A DNA stretch of 32,153 nt from Bradyrhizobium nivariense (GCF_029846715.1 NZ_JARVWW010000055.1:1-32153); one strand, 5' to 3'; shown: positions 17,663-26,171, numbered from the stretch's first letter. Notes: generated by a model not told the origin, from the sequence alone. A program made the numbers and translations.

Positions 17663-17997
17663 AAATTCATTCCCCTCTTTGAACATGGCTGGTTGCTAGT
17701 GTTGAAATTGACCCGCCGCCCTGTTGCAAGCGTCGGCTGTTTTTCCCGGCACGCTGAGTGCGTAACCAGCGTTGCCCTCGTTCAGACCTCGATTTGCGGT
17801 CTCGCAGAAGTTCTGCGGGAGCTCGCATGATATCATCCAGCTCGTCGGACGCATTGAACGAGCGCGCCAACTTTTCGGGAAGCAATCTTGGGCAACTACC
17901 ATTCATCCGGTGAGTCCTCCTCGACTACCGGAAGTCGTTTTCTGGATCCCATGAGGACCAAGTCACCCTCGCCGCCTTTTTTAAGAGTTAAGCCCCT
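17663..17997 (-). other. long 5' leader of the Ehu-type operon
   Basis: About 335 nt separate the operator from the binding-protein start. Minus frames at 17667-17906 and 17696-17902 are open but lack family motifs. I see no known riboswitch pattern. A second promoter closer to the gene is possible. Confidence 0.3.
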
Positions 17998-18021
17998 ATT
18001 TGTACAGTCGCTAATACAATT
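17998..18021 (-). promoter_or_regulatory. operator of the Ehu-type importer operon: TTGTA-N10-TACAA inverted repeat
   Basis: A perfect 5-bp inverted repeat with a 10-nt spacer lies at 18000-18019, flanked by AT and TT. Read in the direction of the importer operon it is TTGTATT-N3-G-N-CTGTACAA, and it matches the repeat at 7626-7645 at 16 of 20 positions, including spacer bases. As there, TGTACA could serve as a -35 box; the only -10 candidate is a weak TTAAAA (17979-17984). It is the probable binding site of the cluster regulator. Confidence 0.6.
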
Positions 18022-18204
18022 CTTTTTACGATCTAATTTCGAGGAGATTTCGTGGTCAAAACGTCGGTTTGGACCAAGGAGGTCCCACTAGCAGGGGTCC
18101 GATGCACGGGCCAAGATGTGTGTGCACGTATCTAAGCGAACCATGGAGTTTAGACGCCGCGGCTCATTTGCAACGCCGTCCGCGGCAACTCCTCCTCGAC
18201 TCCA

Positions 18205-18474
18205 CTAGTGCGATTGCCTTCCATCTGGCCCAAAGGCATAGAACGGATTGATACCGCAATACGCGTCTGTGCCCGAGGCAGTGACCGTGCACTGCTCGTA
18301 CGTCGAGAATTGGCAGTTGCCGGGATACCCCCAGACGCGGCCCTGCAGGCAATAGAGATCTGAAGGAACTACGGGCATGTGTGCCGAATGATGTCGCGGA
18401 GCGGCGGTCGAACGCGCTCCCAACCCGACCAGAACGGTAAATGCAACTCCGACGATGAACAAAGCATATCGCAT
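18205..18474 (-). CDS. DUF3551-type small secreted protein
   Basis: This 89-aa protein has an N-terminal signal peptide (MRYALFIVGVAFTVLVGLGARSTAA). The Cys-containing C-terminal pattern of DUF3551 proteins follows: SDLYCLQG, GNCQFSTYEQC, GTDAYCGINPFYAF. These proteins are abundant in Bradyrhizobium and have no known function. The inner ATG at 18474 is chosen, with GGAGG about 11 nt upstream and the signal peptide directly after it; the longer frame starts at 18522. The small frame at 18529-18627 lies just upstream on the same strand. Confidence 0.75.
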   Translation of the reverse strand: MRYALFIVGVAFTVLVGLGARSTAAPRHHSAHMPVVPSDLYCLQGRVWGYPGNCQFSTYEQCTVTASGTDAYCGINPFYAFGPDGRQSH

Positions 18475-18528
18475 GAGGTCTGTGCCTCCGTGAAAGCGGA
18501 AGACCGCGGACGAAAGTCTCATCGCGCT

Positions 18529-18627
18529 CTAAATAAACGTAAATGCGAGGAGGCTGGAGCAGAGCAGCGCGATGCCGGCGGCGGTCAGCGCCAATAGGCT
18601 ACCGGAGACAAGATCATGATTGTGCAT
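18529..18627 (-). CDS. tiny single-span membrane protein, unknown
   Basis: A 32-aa frame starts MHNHDLVSGSLLALTAAG and ends LLAFTFI. It is essentially one transmembrane segment with a short His/Asp head. A GAGG element lies 7 nt before the ATG. It is 54 nt upstream of the DUF3551 gene on the same strand, so the two may be co-transcribed. No family is recognised; the hydrophobic design and ribosome site are the only support. Confidence 0.4.
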   Translation of the reverse strand: MHNHDLVSGSLLALTAAGIALLCSSLLAFTFI

Positions 18628-18724
18628 GGAATGCCTCATTGCGCCACAAACCCAAGAACAACATCCGGCCGAGCAACGTCTGAACGGCCGGTAAAACATA
18701 ATTCGAATCCACGCATTATTCCTG

Positions 18725-18752
18725 CCCTTATCGGGGCATAAGGCCCTTTTTT
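18725..18752 (+). terminator. candidate rho-independent terminator
   Basis: CCTTAT (18726-18731) pairs with ATAAGG (18738-18743) around a 6-nt loop. CCC and then six T (18747-18752) follow. This is a terminator shape for plus-strand transcription, but no plus-strand gene is visible immediately upstream, so it may end an unseen small RNA or be chance. Confidence 0.35.
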
Positions 18753-18914
18753 CAGCGTGTTCGCCCTGAGTTTCGCCGTCAACCTGCTAATAAATAGATT
18801 ATCGAGTTTCGGGATATTTGCTGGGTAACAGGCTTGGAACGATCGATGGCCGCGGGATTAAGTTACGACGGCATCGGATGCCACCCGTCATCATTGCGAT
18901 AGCTTTCTGTGAAA

Positions 18915-19034
18915 ATGCGCGGACTTCTCCTCCTCCTTGCGGCCTTTGTAATCGTGCTGGCAGCACGCGGTCAGCACCAAATTGATTTCGTGCCGCATCC
19001 GACGGCCCCTATGCCACTAGTCAATGTTCCTTAG
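18915..19034 (+). CDS. small secreted peptide, unknown
   Basis: A 39-aa frame begins MRGLLLLLAAFVIVLAARG and ends in a short Pro-rich tail (VPHPTAPMPLVNVP). It is a signal-peptide-like or anchor-like N-terminus with little mature protein. A GTG two codons upstream could also start it. It is 61 nt before the nuclease remnant on the same strand. Function unknown. Confidence 0.4.
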   Translation: MRGLLLLLAAFVIVLAARGQHQIDFVPHPTAPMPLVNVP

Positions 19035-19095
19035 CTCCAAGTCCTAGTCCAGCAGCAAGCTGCTTGATGCACTTCATCAAAATTGAGGAAGCTCA

Positions 19096-19370
19096 GTGAA
19101 ACTGCTCAGACTCATAGTTCCGATCTGTACGGTTGCTTTCGTGGCCAGCACCAGCTCCGCTCTGGCGTGGGGGCAGCTAGGTCACTCCGTCACTGGCCCA
19201 GCGCACTTGAGTCCGACGGCACAAGCCAAGTTGAAGGAGCTGATTGGGGACACTTCTCTGACGGCGATCTCAAACTGGGCTGATGAGCTCCAGGCATATT
19301 CGTGGGGACATTATACGGACATGCTCGATGCTGATCCGCTGCCGACGGTGGAAGGGCCTTCATCTGACGA
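19096..19370 (+). pseudogene. S1/P1-type nuclease, 5' fragment
   Basis: The frame starts with GTG behind GAGGAAG and encodes a signal peptide (MKLLRLIVPICTVAFVASTSSALA). The S1/P1 N-terminus follows: mature Trp in AWGQLGH (the Trp and His are zinc ligands), LSPTAQAKLKELIG and SNWADEL (another ligand Asp). Homology ends after about 90 residues; S1/P1 enzymes have about 270-300. The rest of the open frame (to 19521) is the wrong frame of a MaoC fragment. The gene is therefore truncated by a fusion or deletion around 19340-19375. Confidence 0.65.
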
Positions 19371-19540
19371 ATCCAACGAGGATCCTGAGCCATCAGGCGC
19401 GCTTCTCGGCGCCCGTGTTCCCCGGCGAGTCCATCGCCGTCGATCTCTGGCGAGACGGAAACGTGATCTCGTTCGAGGCCCGCGTGATCGATCGCGGCAC
19501 GACAGTGATCAAGAACGGTAAGACTGTGCTGCGTACGTGA
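19371..19540 (+). pseudogene. MaoC-like dehydratase, 3' fragment
   Basis: A plus frame ending at 19540 reads ARFSAPVFPGESIAVDLWRDGNVISFEARVIDRGTTVIKNGKTVL. This is the C-terminal hot-dog strand pattern of MaoC/peroxisomal-type (R)-enoyl-CoA hydratases (RFSAPVFPGETI...W). Only the last 50 or so residues remain. It follows directly on the nuclease fragment and points away from the other fatty-acid genes, so it was displaced by rearrangement. The ATG at 19283 belongs to the nuclease region and is not a real start. Confidence 0.6.
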
Positions 19541-19564
19541 TAGGCACGCTAGCCTGTCTACGGC

Positions 19565-20280
19565 TCATTCCGCGCCGAAGAACGCTTCCCGTTCGCGCTC
19601 CCAAGCAGTCACGCAGGCCAACACCGCCTGGTCAAGATCCATGTAATTCGCAAGATCGTCAAGCGCACCGGCGAGACGATCGATCGCTTCGTCATCGTGA
19701 TCAGAGGATGCTGCGCTGGAGTTTTTCGCGAGCTTCATCGCCGCGTGGCGCCAAATTCGGTCGCTCCGCTAACCCCACATGCTCCTTTGCGGAAATACGG
19801 TGATCTGCCGGCTTGGCACGCGCGGCACGAACCAGCTGCAGCGGGATGGTTTGCCGGCCAATATTCATGACAGGATGATATCGGGGAATGTGGATGTGGA
19901 TGCCCACGCCATAGTCCGGAAATCGAGGGCGACAGCGAGCGCGATGCCCCCTCCGACACAAAAATTTTCCACTGCGGCGATCGTCACATGGTTCACTCGT
20001 ACCAGGCCCGGGTGAGTCGCGGTCCGATCCGCCCTTGACGGCGCAGCCCTGCCAGTACAAAATGCCCTCGCCACCTTTCAAATCTGCACTGCCGTTACAG
20101 GATTCGCCCGGTCAGGATCTGGGCGGAAGTTCGGTATCGTCTCCGAAGTTTTCCGTAGCCATCGTCAGCTCGCGAATTGCATCGTCAGAGAGCGCGTTGA
20201 TGCGATCGCCATGGCTGTGACTGCACCCGGCAAGCCGCCCTCTCTGCTTGGCCTTTCTGGATCTTTACCAAGTCAGCCAA
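19565..20280 (-). pseudogene. enoyl-CoA hydratase/isomerase, multiply frameshifted
   Basis: A TTG start at 20280 with AAGGAG upstream begins LADLVKIQK. Successive frames then give SHGDRINALSDDAIRELTMATENFGDDTEL, ADLKGGEG, VTIAAVENFCVGGGIALAVALDFR (the crotonase oxyanion-hole region), IHIPRYHPVMNIGRQTIP, AKEHVGLAE, and finally DDLANYMDLDQAVLACVTAWEREREAFFGAE up to a TGA at 19565-19567. This is the order of a complete crotonase of about 240-260 aa, but at least five frameshifts separate the blocks. It lies 42 nt after the acyl-CoA ligase gene and was the last gene of that operon. No functional product is expected. Confidence 0.75.
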
Positions 20281-20321
20281 AATCTCGTCTCCTTGTTTCG
20301 ACTGAATAGCTGCCGCAGCCC

Positions 20322-21827
20322 TTACTCAGGCAATGGACTTTTTTGTGCTTGGGTCTGGCCCGCCTTCATTCGGGCGATACGCTCGTCGCGGAGCTGAGTC
20401 CGGCGCACTTTTCCCGCCTCATCGCGAAGCGGCTCGTCAACAAACTCAATGGTGCGCGGAAGTTTGTAGGACACCAGGCGCTCGGCCAAATGCGCCAGCA
20501 GCGTCTCCGCGGACAGGCCGGGGCGGGCCTGGACTATGGCGTGGACGTAGGAGCCCATGTCCTCATGCGGGAGACCGACCACGGCGCTCGAAATCGCCAA
20601 TGGATGTTCGTCAATGGCGGCCTCGACCTGGGCTGGATAGACGTTCGACCCGCCTACCAGAACCATGTCCGTGCGCCGGTCGACGAGATAAAGGTAGCCC
20701 TCCTCGTCGAAGTGACCGATGTCCCCGAGACTTTCCCATCCGCCGGGCAGCGTTTGGGCCCGGGCTCCGCGGTAGGCGTAGGCGCGCGCTGTCGCATCAG
20801 TCTCGCGCAAGTATATCTCGCCCACCTCTCCGGACGGTAGGATGTTTCCGTCAGCGTCGACGATCTTGATTTCGCCCCAGCTCACGCGGCCGACGGACCC
20901 CCGATGCTCTAGCCATTCGCTGCCGGTGATGACCGTGCCCGCTTGGTTCTCGCTACCGCCATAGAGCTCCAATATGACGTCAGGCCCAAGCCAGTTGATA
21001 AAGGCCTCCTTGAGCCAAGGCGGACAGGGTGCAGCGAAGTGCCAGAGCGTCTTCAGCGACGAAAGGTCGTAGCGGGCCCGCACCTCTTCCGGCAGGCGCC
21101 AGATGCGGCTCATCATGGTAGGTACCAAATAGACCCATGTCGCCCTTCGCCGCTCTATCTCGGCTAATACGCCCTCTGCGTCGAAGCGCGGCATCAGGAC
21201 CAATTGAGCGTCGCTGGCCAAGGCTTCCTTGGCGCTTGAGAAGGGCCCGGTATGATAAAGTGGCCCAGGAATTAACGCCGTATCGCCGCGGCCCAAGCGA
21301 TAAAAGCCTTGGCTGGTGGGTTGAGCGAGAGTCAGACCCGGTTTTCCGGAAAGAATCAGCTTAGGTCGTCCGGTAGACCCTCCTGACGTCATAGCCGCAT
21401 AGACAGGAGCAGCGCACGACCTAAGCGGACTGTCGTCCTCAGACAGCTTGAGCAGGTCCTTGACGGTGATGCGACGCCGGTCGGTTTCCATGTCCGGCAA
21501 TGCGATTACCACTGACGGATCGGCGAGGTCGACTATGGCCTGGAGCTCGGCCCGTGGCAGTCGGAAGGAAACGGGCTGCGGTGTCGCGCCCAGTTTCCAG
21601 ACACCCCAGCAAGCCTCGATAAAGTCAACCCCGTTGGGCAGTCCAATGGTTACCAAATCGCCGAACTTAACGCCCAGCCCTTCCAACGCACGCGCGACGC
21701 GCCTCGCGCGCGCCTCAAGCTGCCCCCAGGTCAGTGTGTCCTCTCCGCAGCTAACCGCTGGTTTATCCGGCATCATTTGGGCAGAGCGGAACAGCTTCTC
21801 GCCCAATGGAATCATGTCTTCAGTCAT
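20322..21827 (-). CDS. acyl-CoA synthetase (AMP-forming ligase)
   Basis: This ANL-family enzyme activates a carboxylic acid to its CoA thioester through an acyl-AMP. The motifs are all visible: phosphate-binding MTSGGSTGRPKL, ELYGGSENQ, SLGDIGHFDEEGYLYLVDRRTDMVLVGGSNVYP (hinge and A8 region), and a C-terminal DEAGKVRRTQL with the adenylation Lys. The start at 21827 (MTEDMIPLGEKLF) gives about 501 aa, normal length. The longer frame to 21989 adds residues that do not look conserved. The GGSTGRPK loop is like that of bile-acid/cyclic-acid CoA ligases, but the substrate is not certain. It appears intact. Confidence 0.85.
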   Translation of the reverse strand: MTEDMIPLGEKLFRSAQMMPDKPAVSCGEDTLTWGQLEARARRVARALEGLGVKFGDLVTIGLPNGVDFIEACWGVWKLGATPQPVSFRLPRAELQAIVDLADPSVVIALPDMETDRRRITVKDLLKLSEDDSPLRSCAAPVYAAMTSGGSTGRPKLILSGKPGLTLAQPTSQGFYRLGRGDTALIPGPLYHTGPFSSAKEALASDAQLVLMPRFDAEGVLAEIERRRATWVYLVPTMMSRIWRLPEEVRARYDLSSLKTLWHFAAPCPPWLKEAFINWLGPDVILELYGGSENQAGTVITGSEWLEHRGSVGRVSWGEIKIVDADGNILPSGEVGEIYLRETDATARAYAYRGARAQTLPGGWESLGDIGHFDEEGYLYLVDRRTDMVLVGGSNVYPAQVEAAIDEHPLAISSAVVGLPHEDMGSYVHAIVQARPGLSAETLLAHLAERLVSYKLPRTIEFVDEPLRDEAGKVRRTQLRDERIARMKAGQTQAQKSPLPE

Positions 21828-22286
21828 CTTCCCTCGCCACGCTTTTCCTTCCGCCCGGTTTGCATATGAGTCATCCGCTTGACCCCAGCTCCAGAATCTC
21901 CAGAAGCATGGCCTCCCGTTCGCGGGGAAAGTGCGCAAATTCGAGAGGCATGGCGCAGTTATCGGCCAGAATGTCTGCCATCGCGCCAATTGGCGTGCAG
22001 AGGCTCCCCGCGTCGGACTCCAAATTGGGCGAAGGAGCGATGTCTCTCTCGTAAGGAGCCAAGCCGACCGGATCGCGCATCACCGGCTTCCCGAGGTGCA
22101 AGTCCCGCGACCTCTGTGGCACCCCAGGCGAAGAAAGCCGGACCAAGAGAGAGGTAAGGAGAAGCACTCGGATGTAGGCTTAGATGAGCCGGCATTTTCT
22201 AGAGCAGCCATGCTGGGACGTGGGACGGCTAAGTTCCCGGGGTTGGCTAGCTGCGGGGGGCCAGCTTGGTGATCGTCTCGATGGCC
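21828..22286 (-). other. unassigned stretch between thiolase and ligase genes
   Basis: A minus frame (21871-22167) contains a plausible-looking stretch: VMRDPVGLAPYERDIAPSPNLESDAG and a tail FAHFPREREAMLLEILELG. It could be the C-terminus of a lost operon gene. I cannot assign it to a family. No ribosome site or full domain is visible. Confidence 0.25.
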
Positions 22287-23451
22287 TCAGAAGATCTCAA
22301 AAAGACCGGCAGCGCCCATGCCGCCGCCGACGCACATCGTGACGACACCATACTTCGCGCCACGGCGCTTCCCTTCATATAGGGCGTGCGCAACGCAGCG
22401 CGCGCCCGTCATGCCGTATGGGTGGCCGATGGCGACTGAGCCTCCCGAGACGTTCAGCTTCTCGTTCGGAATACGCAGTTTGTTTCGGCAGTAGAGCACC
22501 TGAGAGGCGAAAGCCTCGTTCAGCTCCCAGATGTCGATGTCATCAATCTTGAGGCCGTTGCGGTCCAAGAGCTTTGGGATTGCAAACACCGGACCAATGC
22601 CCATTTCCTCGGGCCTGCAGCCAGCCACCGCCATACCGCGGTACGCACCCAGCGCCTTCAGGCCGCGCTTCTCGGCTTGCTTGCGCTCCATCATCAGGAC
22701 TGCAGCCGAGCCGTCAGAGAGCTGACTGGCGTTGCCGGCGGTGACAAATTTGCCCTCCTTCAGGTAGCGACCGCCCTTCAAAACCGGCTGAAGCTTCCTA
22801 AGGTCGTCTAGTGTTGTCTGGGGGCGATTGCATTCATCGGCGGAAATAGTGATCTTCTTTTCCGCGGTCTTGCCGGTTTCCCTGTCGACCACCACTTTCA
22901 TGACGGTGGCGACCGGGACGATCTCGTGAGCAAAGCGGCCCTCTGCCTGGGCTTGGGCAGCGCGTTGCTGCGACTGCAGGGCGTACTCGTCCTGCGCCCC
23001 ACGGCTGACACCATAGCGCTCGGCCACGAGTTCGGCTGGAGCCAAGGATCGCACGCCATGAATCGGTTGGTCTTGTCGTTTTGTACCAGGCTTATCGACT
23101 CTACGCCGGCGCCGATGGCGATCGAGGCACCATCGTTTACGATGTACTTGGCCGCCGTAGCCACGGCCATAAGTCCTGAACTGCACTGCCGATCAACCGT
23201 CATGCCTGAGACGGTGTCCGGCAGACCAGCGCGCAGCGCCGCCTGGCGAGCGACGTTATAGCGGTCGTGCCTTCCTGCATAGCTGTGCCCATAACAACGT
23301 CGTCGATCTCGCCGGGATCGATGCCAGCCTGCATTACAGCCGCGCGTATCGATTCTGCGCCTAGAGTTGCGCCGTAGGTGTCGTTGAACGCGCCGCGGTA
23401 AGCTTTGCCGATGGTGGTTCGCTTTGCGGCGACAATGACGGCTTCACGCAT
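22287..23451 (-). pseudogene. acetyl-CoA acyltransferase (thiolase), two frameshifts
   Basis: The N-terminus MREAVIVAAKRTTIGKAYRGAFND runs to QEGTTA. A lost base near 23256 then shifts the frame to YNVARQAALRAGLPDTVSGMTVDRQCSSGLMAV (acyl-accepting Cys). After NDKTNRF it shifts again around 23045 with loss of about 15 residues, continuing LVAERYGVSRGAQDEYALQSQQR to the end. Catalytic residues are preserved in the text: Cys in DRQCSSG, His in GGSVAIGHPYG and Cys in CVGGGMGAAG. The total span fits a 390-aa thiolase less the deletion. It follows the fused hydratase/dehydrogenase gene by 66 nt, so the last step of this beta-oxidation operon is lost unless supplied from elsewhere. Confidence 0.82.
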
Positions 23452-23517
23452 GGTAAAAGATGTCCTTTCGATTGAATCCGCTGATCAAGCTGCCGCCAAG
23501 ATGAACGGGTTCCAGAC

Positions 23518-25617
23518 TTATGCCAACTCGGTCGTTGTCCCGAGTTGATCGAAGTTGACGAACGTCTTGCCGTCGGCGACCAGCTTCTCCAGCAGGTGCG
23601 CCGGCTTGAAGTCGTCGCCCATGGTGGCCTGCAATTCCTTCATCTTGGCGAGAACTTTATTCAGGCCGATCTGGTCGGCGTAGTACATCGGCCCGCCGCG
23701 GTAGATCGGCCAGCCGTAGCCATTGACCCAAACCACATCGATATCGGAAGCCCGGAGCGCCTTGCCTTCCTCCAGGATCTTCGCGCCTTCATTGATCATC
23801 GGATAAATGCAGCGCTCGAGGATCTCCTCATCAGAGATCGTGCGCGGACTTTTGTCGGATTTGGCCATGAAGTCGCGTATGATCTTTTCGGTGACCGGCG
23901 AGGGTTTAGCGATGCGGTTTTCGTCGTAGTCGTAATAGCCGGCGCCGGCCTTCTGCCCCAAACGCCCCATCTCGCAAAACACCTCACGCAAGGTGGAGCT
24001 CGTCGATTCCTCCCTCACCCACCCTAGATCCAGTCCCGCCAGATCGGCCATGCGGAAGGGACCCATCGGAAAGCCGAAGTCGTAGAGCACCCGATCCACG
24101 TCCCAGGGACTCGCTCCCTCCAGAACCAATTTCTTCGCCTCGCGCTCGCGTTGGGCCAATATGCGGTTGCCGATGAAACCGTGGCAGACGCCGGCCAGCA
24201 CCGCGACCTTGCCGATCTTCTTGGCCGATTTCATCGAGGTCGCGATAACGTCCTTGGCGGTCTTCTCACCGCGGACAATCTCCAGCAGCTTCATCACGTT
24301 GGCCGGCGAAAAGAAGTGCAGCCCGATCACATCCTCCGGCCGCGTCGTTACCGCAGCGATCTCGTCGACGTTCAACTCCGACGTGTTGGTAGCCAGGATC
24401 GCGCCGGCCTTGCAGATGCTGTCCAGTTTGGCGAACACCTGCTTCTTGATGTCCATGCGCTCGAACACTGCCTCGATGACCAGGTCGCAATTGGCCAAGT
24501 CTTCCATGGCGAGCGAGCCGGTCAGCAGGTCCATCCGCTGGTTTACTAGCTCGGGCGTCAAGCCGCCGCGCGCGGCCGTCCGCTTGTAGTTCGACTTGAT
24601 CACGCCGAAGCCCCCGTCGAGCGTCTCCTGCTTGATCTCGACGATGGTCACGGGAATGCCCGCGTTGGCGAAATTCATGGCGATACCCCCACCCATGGTG
24701 CCCGCACCCAGGATGCCGACCTTATTGATCGGCCGTGTCGGCGTGCCGTCCGGCACGTCCGGTATCTTCCGCGCCTGACGCTCGGCGAAGAAGTAGTATC
24801 GCTGAGCACCCGATTGGGGACCGCACTCCAGCTCCATGAACAGCTGCTGCTCGACTCGCAGGCCCTCCTCAAATGAGTTTGAATTCACCGCGGCTTCAAT
24901 GCTGCGTATGTTGTATTCGGGCGCCAGCAACCCTCGAAATTTTCGAGCGTTGGCCTTTCGAAAATTGTCAAATATCTCGGGATGCCCTTTGGCCGCCGCC
25001 AGCTTTGTAGTGTTCTCGCGGATCCTCACCAGCGGCCTGCCTTGGGCAACCACCTTGCGTGCGAAGGCCATCGCGCCTTCCTTCAGTTTGCCCTCCTCCA
25101 CAAGTTCGTCCACTAAGCCCATGGCCAACGCTTCCCGGGCGGGAACATGACGGCCGGACGTCACCATCTCCAGCGCCTTCTCGACGCCTACGATGCGCGG
25201 GAGTCGCTGCGTGCCTCCCGAGCCGGGAATCAGGCCCAACGCCACTTCCGGCAGCCCCACCTTGGCCGAGGGCACCGCCACCCGGAAGTGGGCGCACAAC
25301 GCGACCTCTAGCCCGCCGCCCAAGGCGGTGCCGTGGATCGCGGCAATCACGGGCTTGGACGAATTCTCCATCATTGCCTGTATCCGAAACAGGCTCGCAC
25401 CCTTTACCTCACCGCCGAATTCGGTGATGTCGGCCCCGGCAATAAAAGTGCGGCCTTCGCAGATCAGCACCACAGCCTCAGCGTCGGACGCGAGAACACT
25501 CTGGAAACCCTCGAAAAGTCCATTTCGCACATCCGCCGAGAGCGCATTCACGGGAGGGCTGTTGATGTCGATAACGGCGATCGTCGCGTGAGTTTCGATT
25601 TTGACAACTTTATCCAT
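23518..25617 (-). CDS. fused enoyl-CoA hydratase / 3-hydroxyacyl-CoA dehydrogenase (FadJ/FadB-like)
   Basis: This multifunctional beta-oxidation protein has about 699 aa. Residues 1-200 are a crotonase domain with GTALGGGLEVAL (Glu104) and GLPEVALGLIPGSGGTQRLPR (Glu124), both catalytic Glu present. Residues 300-480 are the NAD-binding dehydrogenase domain with GILGAGTMGGGIAMNF (304-311), VIEAVFER, TNTSELNVDEIA and GLHFFSPANVM (catalytic His434). Two C-terminal dehydrogenase domains follow, with GFIGNRIL and NGYGWPIYRGGPMYYAD. The ATG at 25617 (MDKVVKIE) is preferred over 25629. It appears intact and heads the minus-strand operon with the thiolase and ligase genes. Confidence 0.92.
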   Translation of the reverse strand: MDKVVKIETHATIAVIDINSPPVNALSADVRNGLFEGFQSVLASDAEAVVLICEGRTFIAGADITEFGGEVKGASLFRIQAMMENSSKPVIAAIHGTALGGGLEVALCAHFRVAVPSAKVGLPEVALGLIPGSGGTQRLPRIVGVEKALEMVTSGRHVPAREALAMGLVDELVEEGKLKEGAMAFARKVVAQGRPLVRIRENTTKLAAAKGHPEIFDNFRKANARKFRGLLAPEYNIRSIEAAVNSNSFEEGLRVEQQLFMELECGPQSGAQRYYFFAERQARKIPDVPDGTPTRPINKVGILGAGTMGGGIAMNFANAGIPVTIVEIKQETLDGGFGVIKSNYKRTAARGGLTPELVNQRMDLLTGSLAMEDLANCDLVIEAVFERMDIKKQVFAKLDSICKAGAILATNTSELNVDEIAAVTTRPEDVIGLHFFSPANVMKLLEIVRGEKTAKDVIATSMKSAKKIGKVAVLAGVCHGFIGNRILAQREREAKKLVLEGASPWDVDRVLYDFGFPMGPFRMADLAGLDLGWVREESTSSTLREVFCEMGRLGQKAGAGYYDYDENRIAKPSPVTEKIIRDFMAKSDKSPRTISDEEILERCIYPMINEGAKILEEGKALRASDIDVVWVNGYGWPIYRGGPMYYADQIGLNKVLAKMKELQATMGDDFKPAHLLEKLVADGKTFVNFDQLGTTTELA

Positions 25618-26079
25618 GCTGCATTCCATTTAGACTATTGCCCGTCTCTTTCATCATGCTCGGGTGTCGCGTGGCTTCCAGGCCGGTGATCGATATTCGT
25701 GGCAACTGAACGCGACAACCATCGAACCTTCCCTTCGAGCGGATGAGTTGAACCATCCGACGGATTGGCATTGGGCTAACATCATTTTCCCAATCAGACG
25801 GCAGCAGGATAGCTCAGGCCAGCGCACAAATTCCGCGGATGTCCCCCGATGGATGGGGAAATTCCACAAGGCACGCGGCTACTCGGCTATTGTGCCGCAT
25901 CAACCCTAACGCCGAAGCTAATCGGGCCGAACCGGCAAGGGCTTGCTCCTTGAGGCGCGAGCTCGAAGATGATGAGCACCGGTAATGGCCAGCAGCTGGC
26001 GTGCGTTCGGCAGGTCGTGGCGCGCCACCACGCAGGTGGAGACGTCCAAGACAATTTAACCCTCCACGCAGGGTAGACT

Positions 26080-26096
26080 GCAAACCGATCGTTTGC
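26080..26096. promoter_or_regulatory. candidate TetR/PsrA-type operator (GCAAAC-N5-GTTTGC)
   Basis: A perfect 6-bp inverted repeat lies around CGATC, midway between the divergent fatty-acid operons. CAAAC/GTTTG half-sites are those described for PsrA-like fatty-acid regulators, although the usual spacer is 2-4 nt. It is about 460 nt from the minus-strand start and 390 nt from the plus-strand start, far for a simple repressor site. Confidence 0.35.
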
Positions 26097-26153
26097 GTTA
26101 AAAGGCGCGAGTTGCCCGGTTTTCGAAGAAATTCCGCGTCAATCGCCCTCTCT

Positions 26154-26171
26154 TGACGGCTTTTGCCGTCA
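26154..26171. repeat. short hairpin TGACGGC-TTTT-GCCGTCA
   Basis: A perfect 7-bp stem with a TTTT loop. No T-tract follows on either strand. It may be a structural or binding site in the divergent promoter region; on the plus strand the left arm also contains TTGACG, a fair -35 box, but no good -10 follows. Confidence 0.35.

Noticed and set aside
19565..19738. 57-aa minus frame as an independent small gene
   Set aside because: It aligns in order as the C-terminal part of the decayed crotonase and has no good ribosome site.
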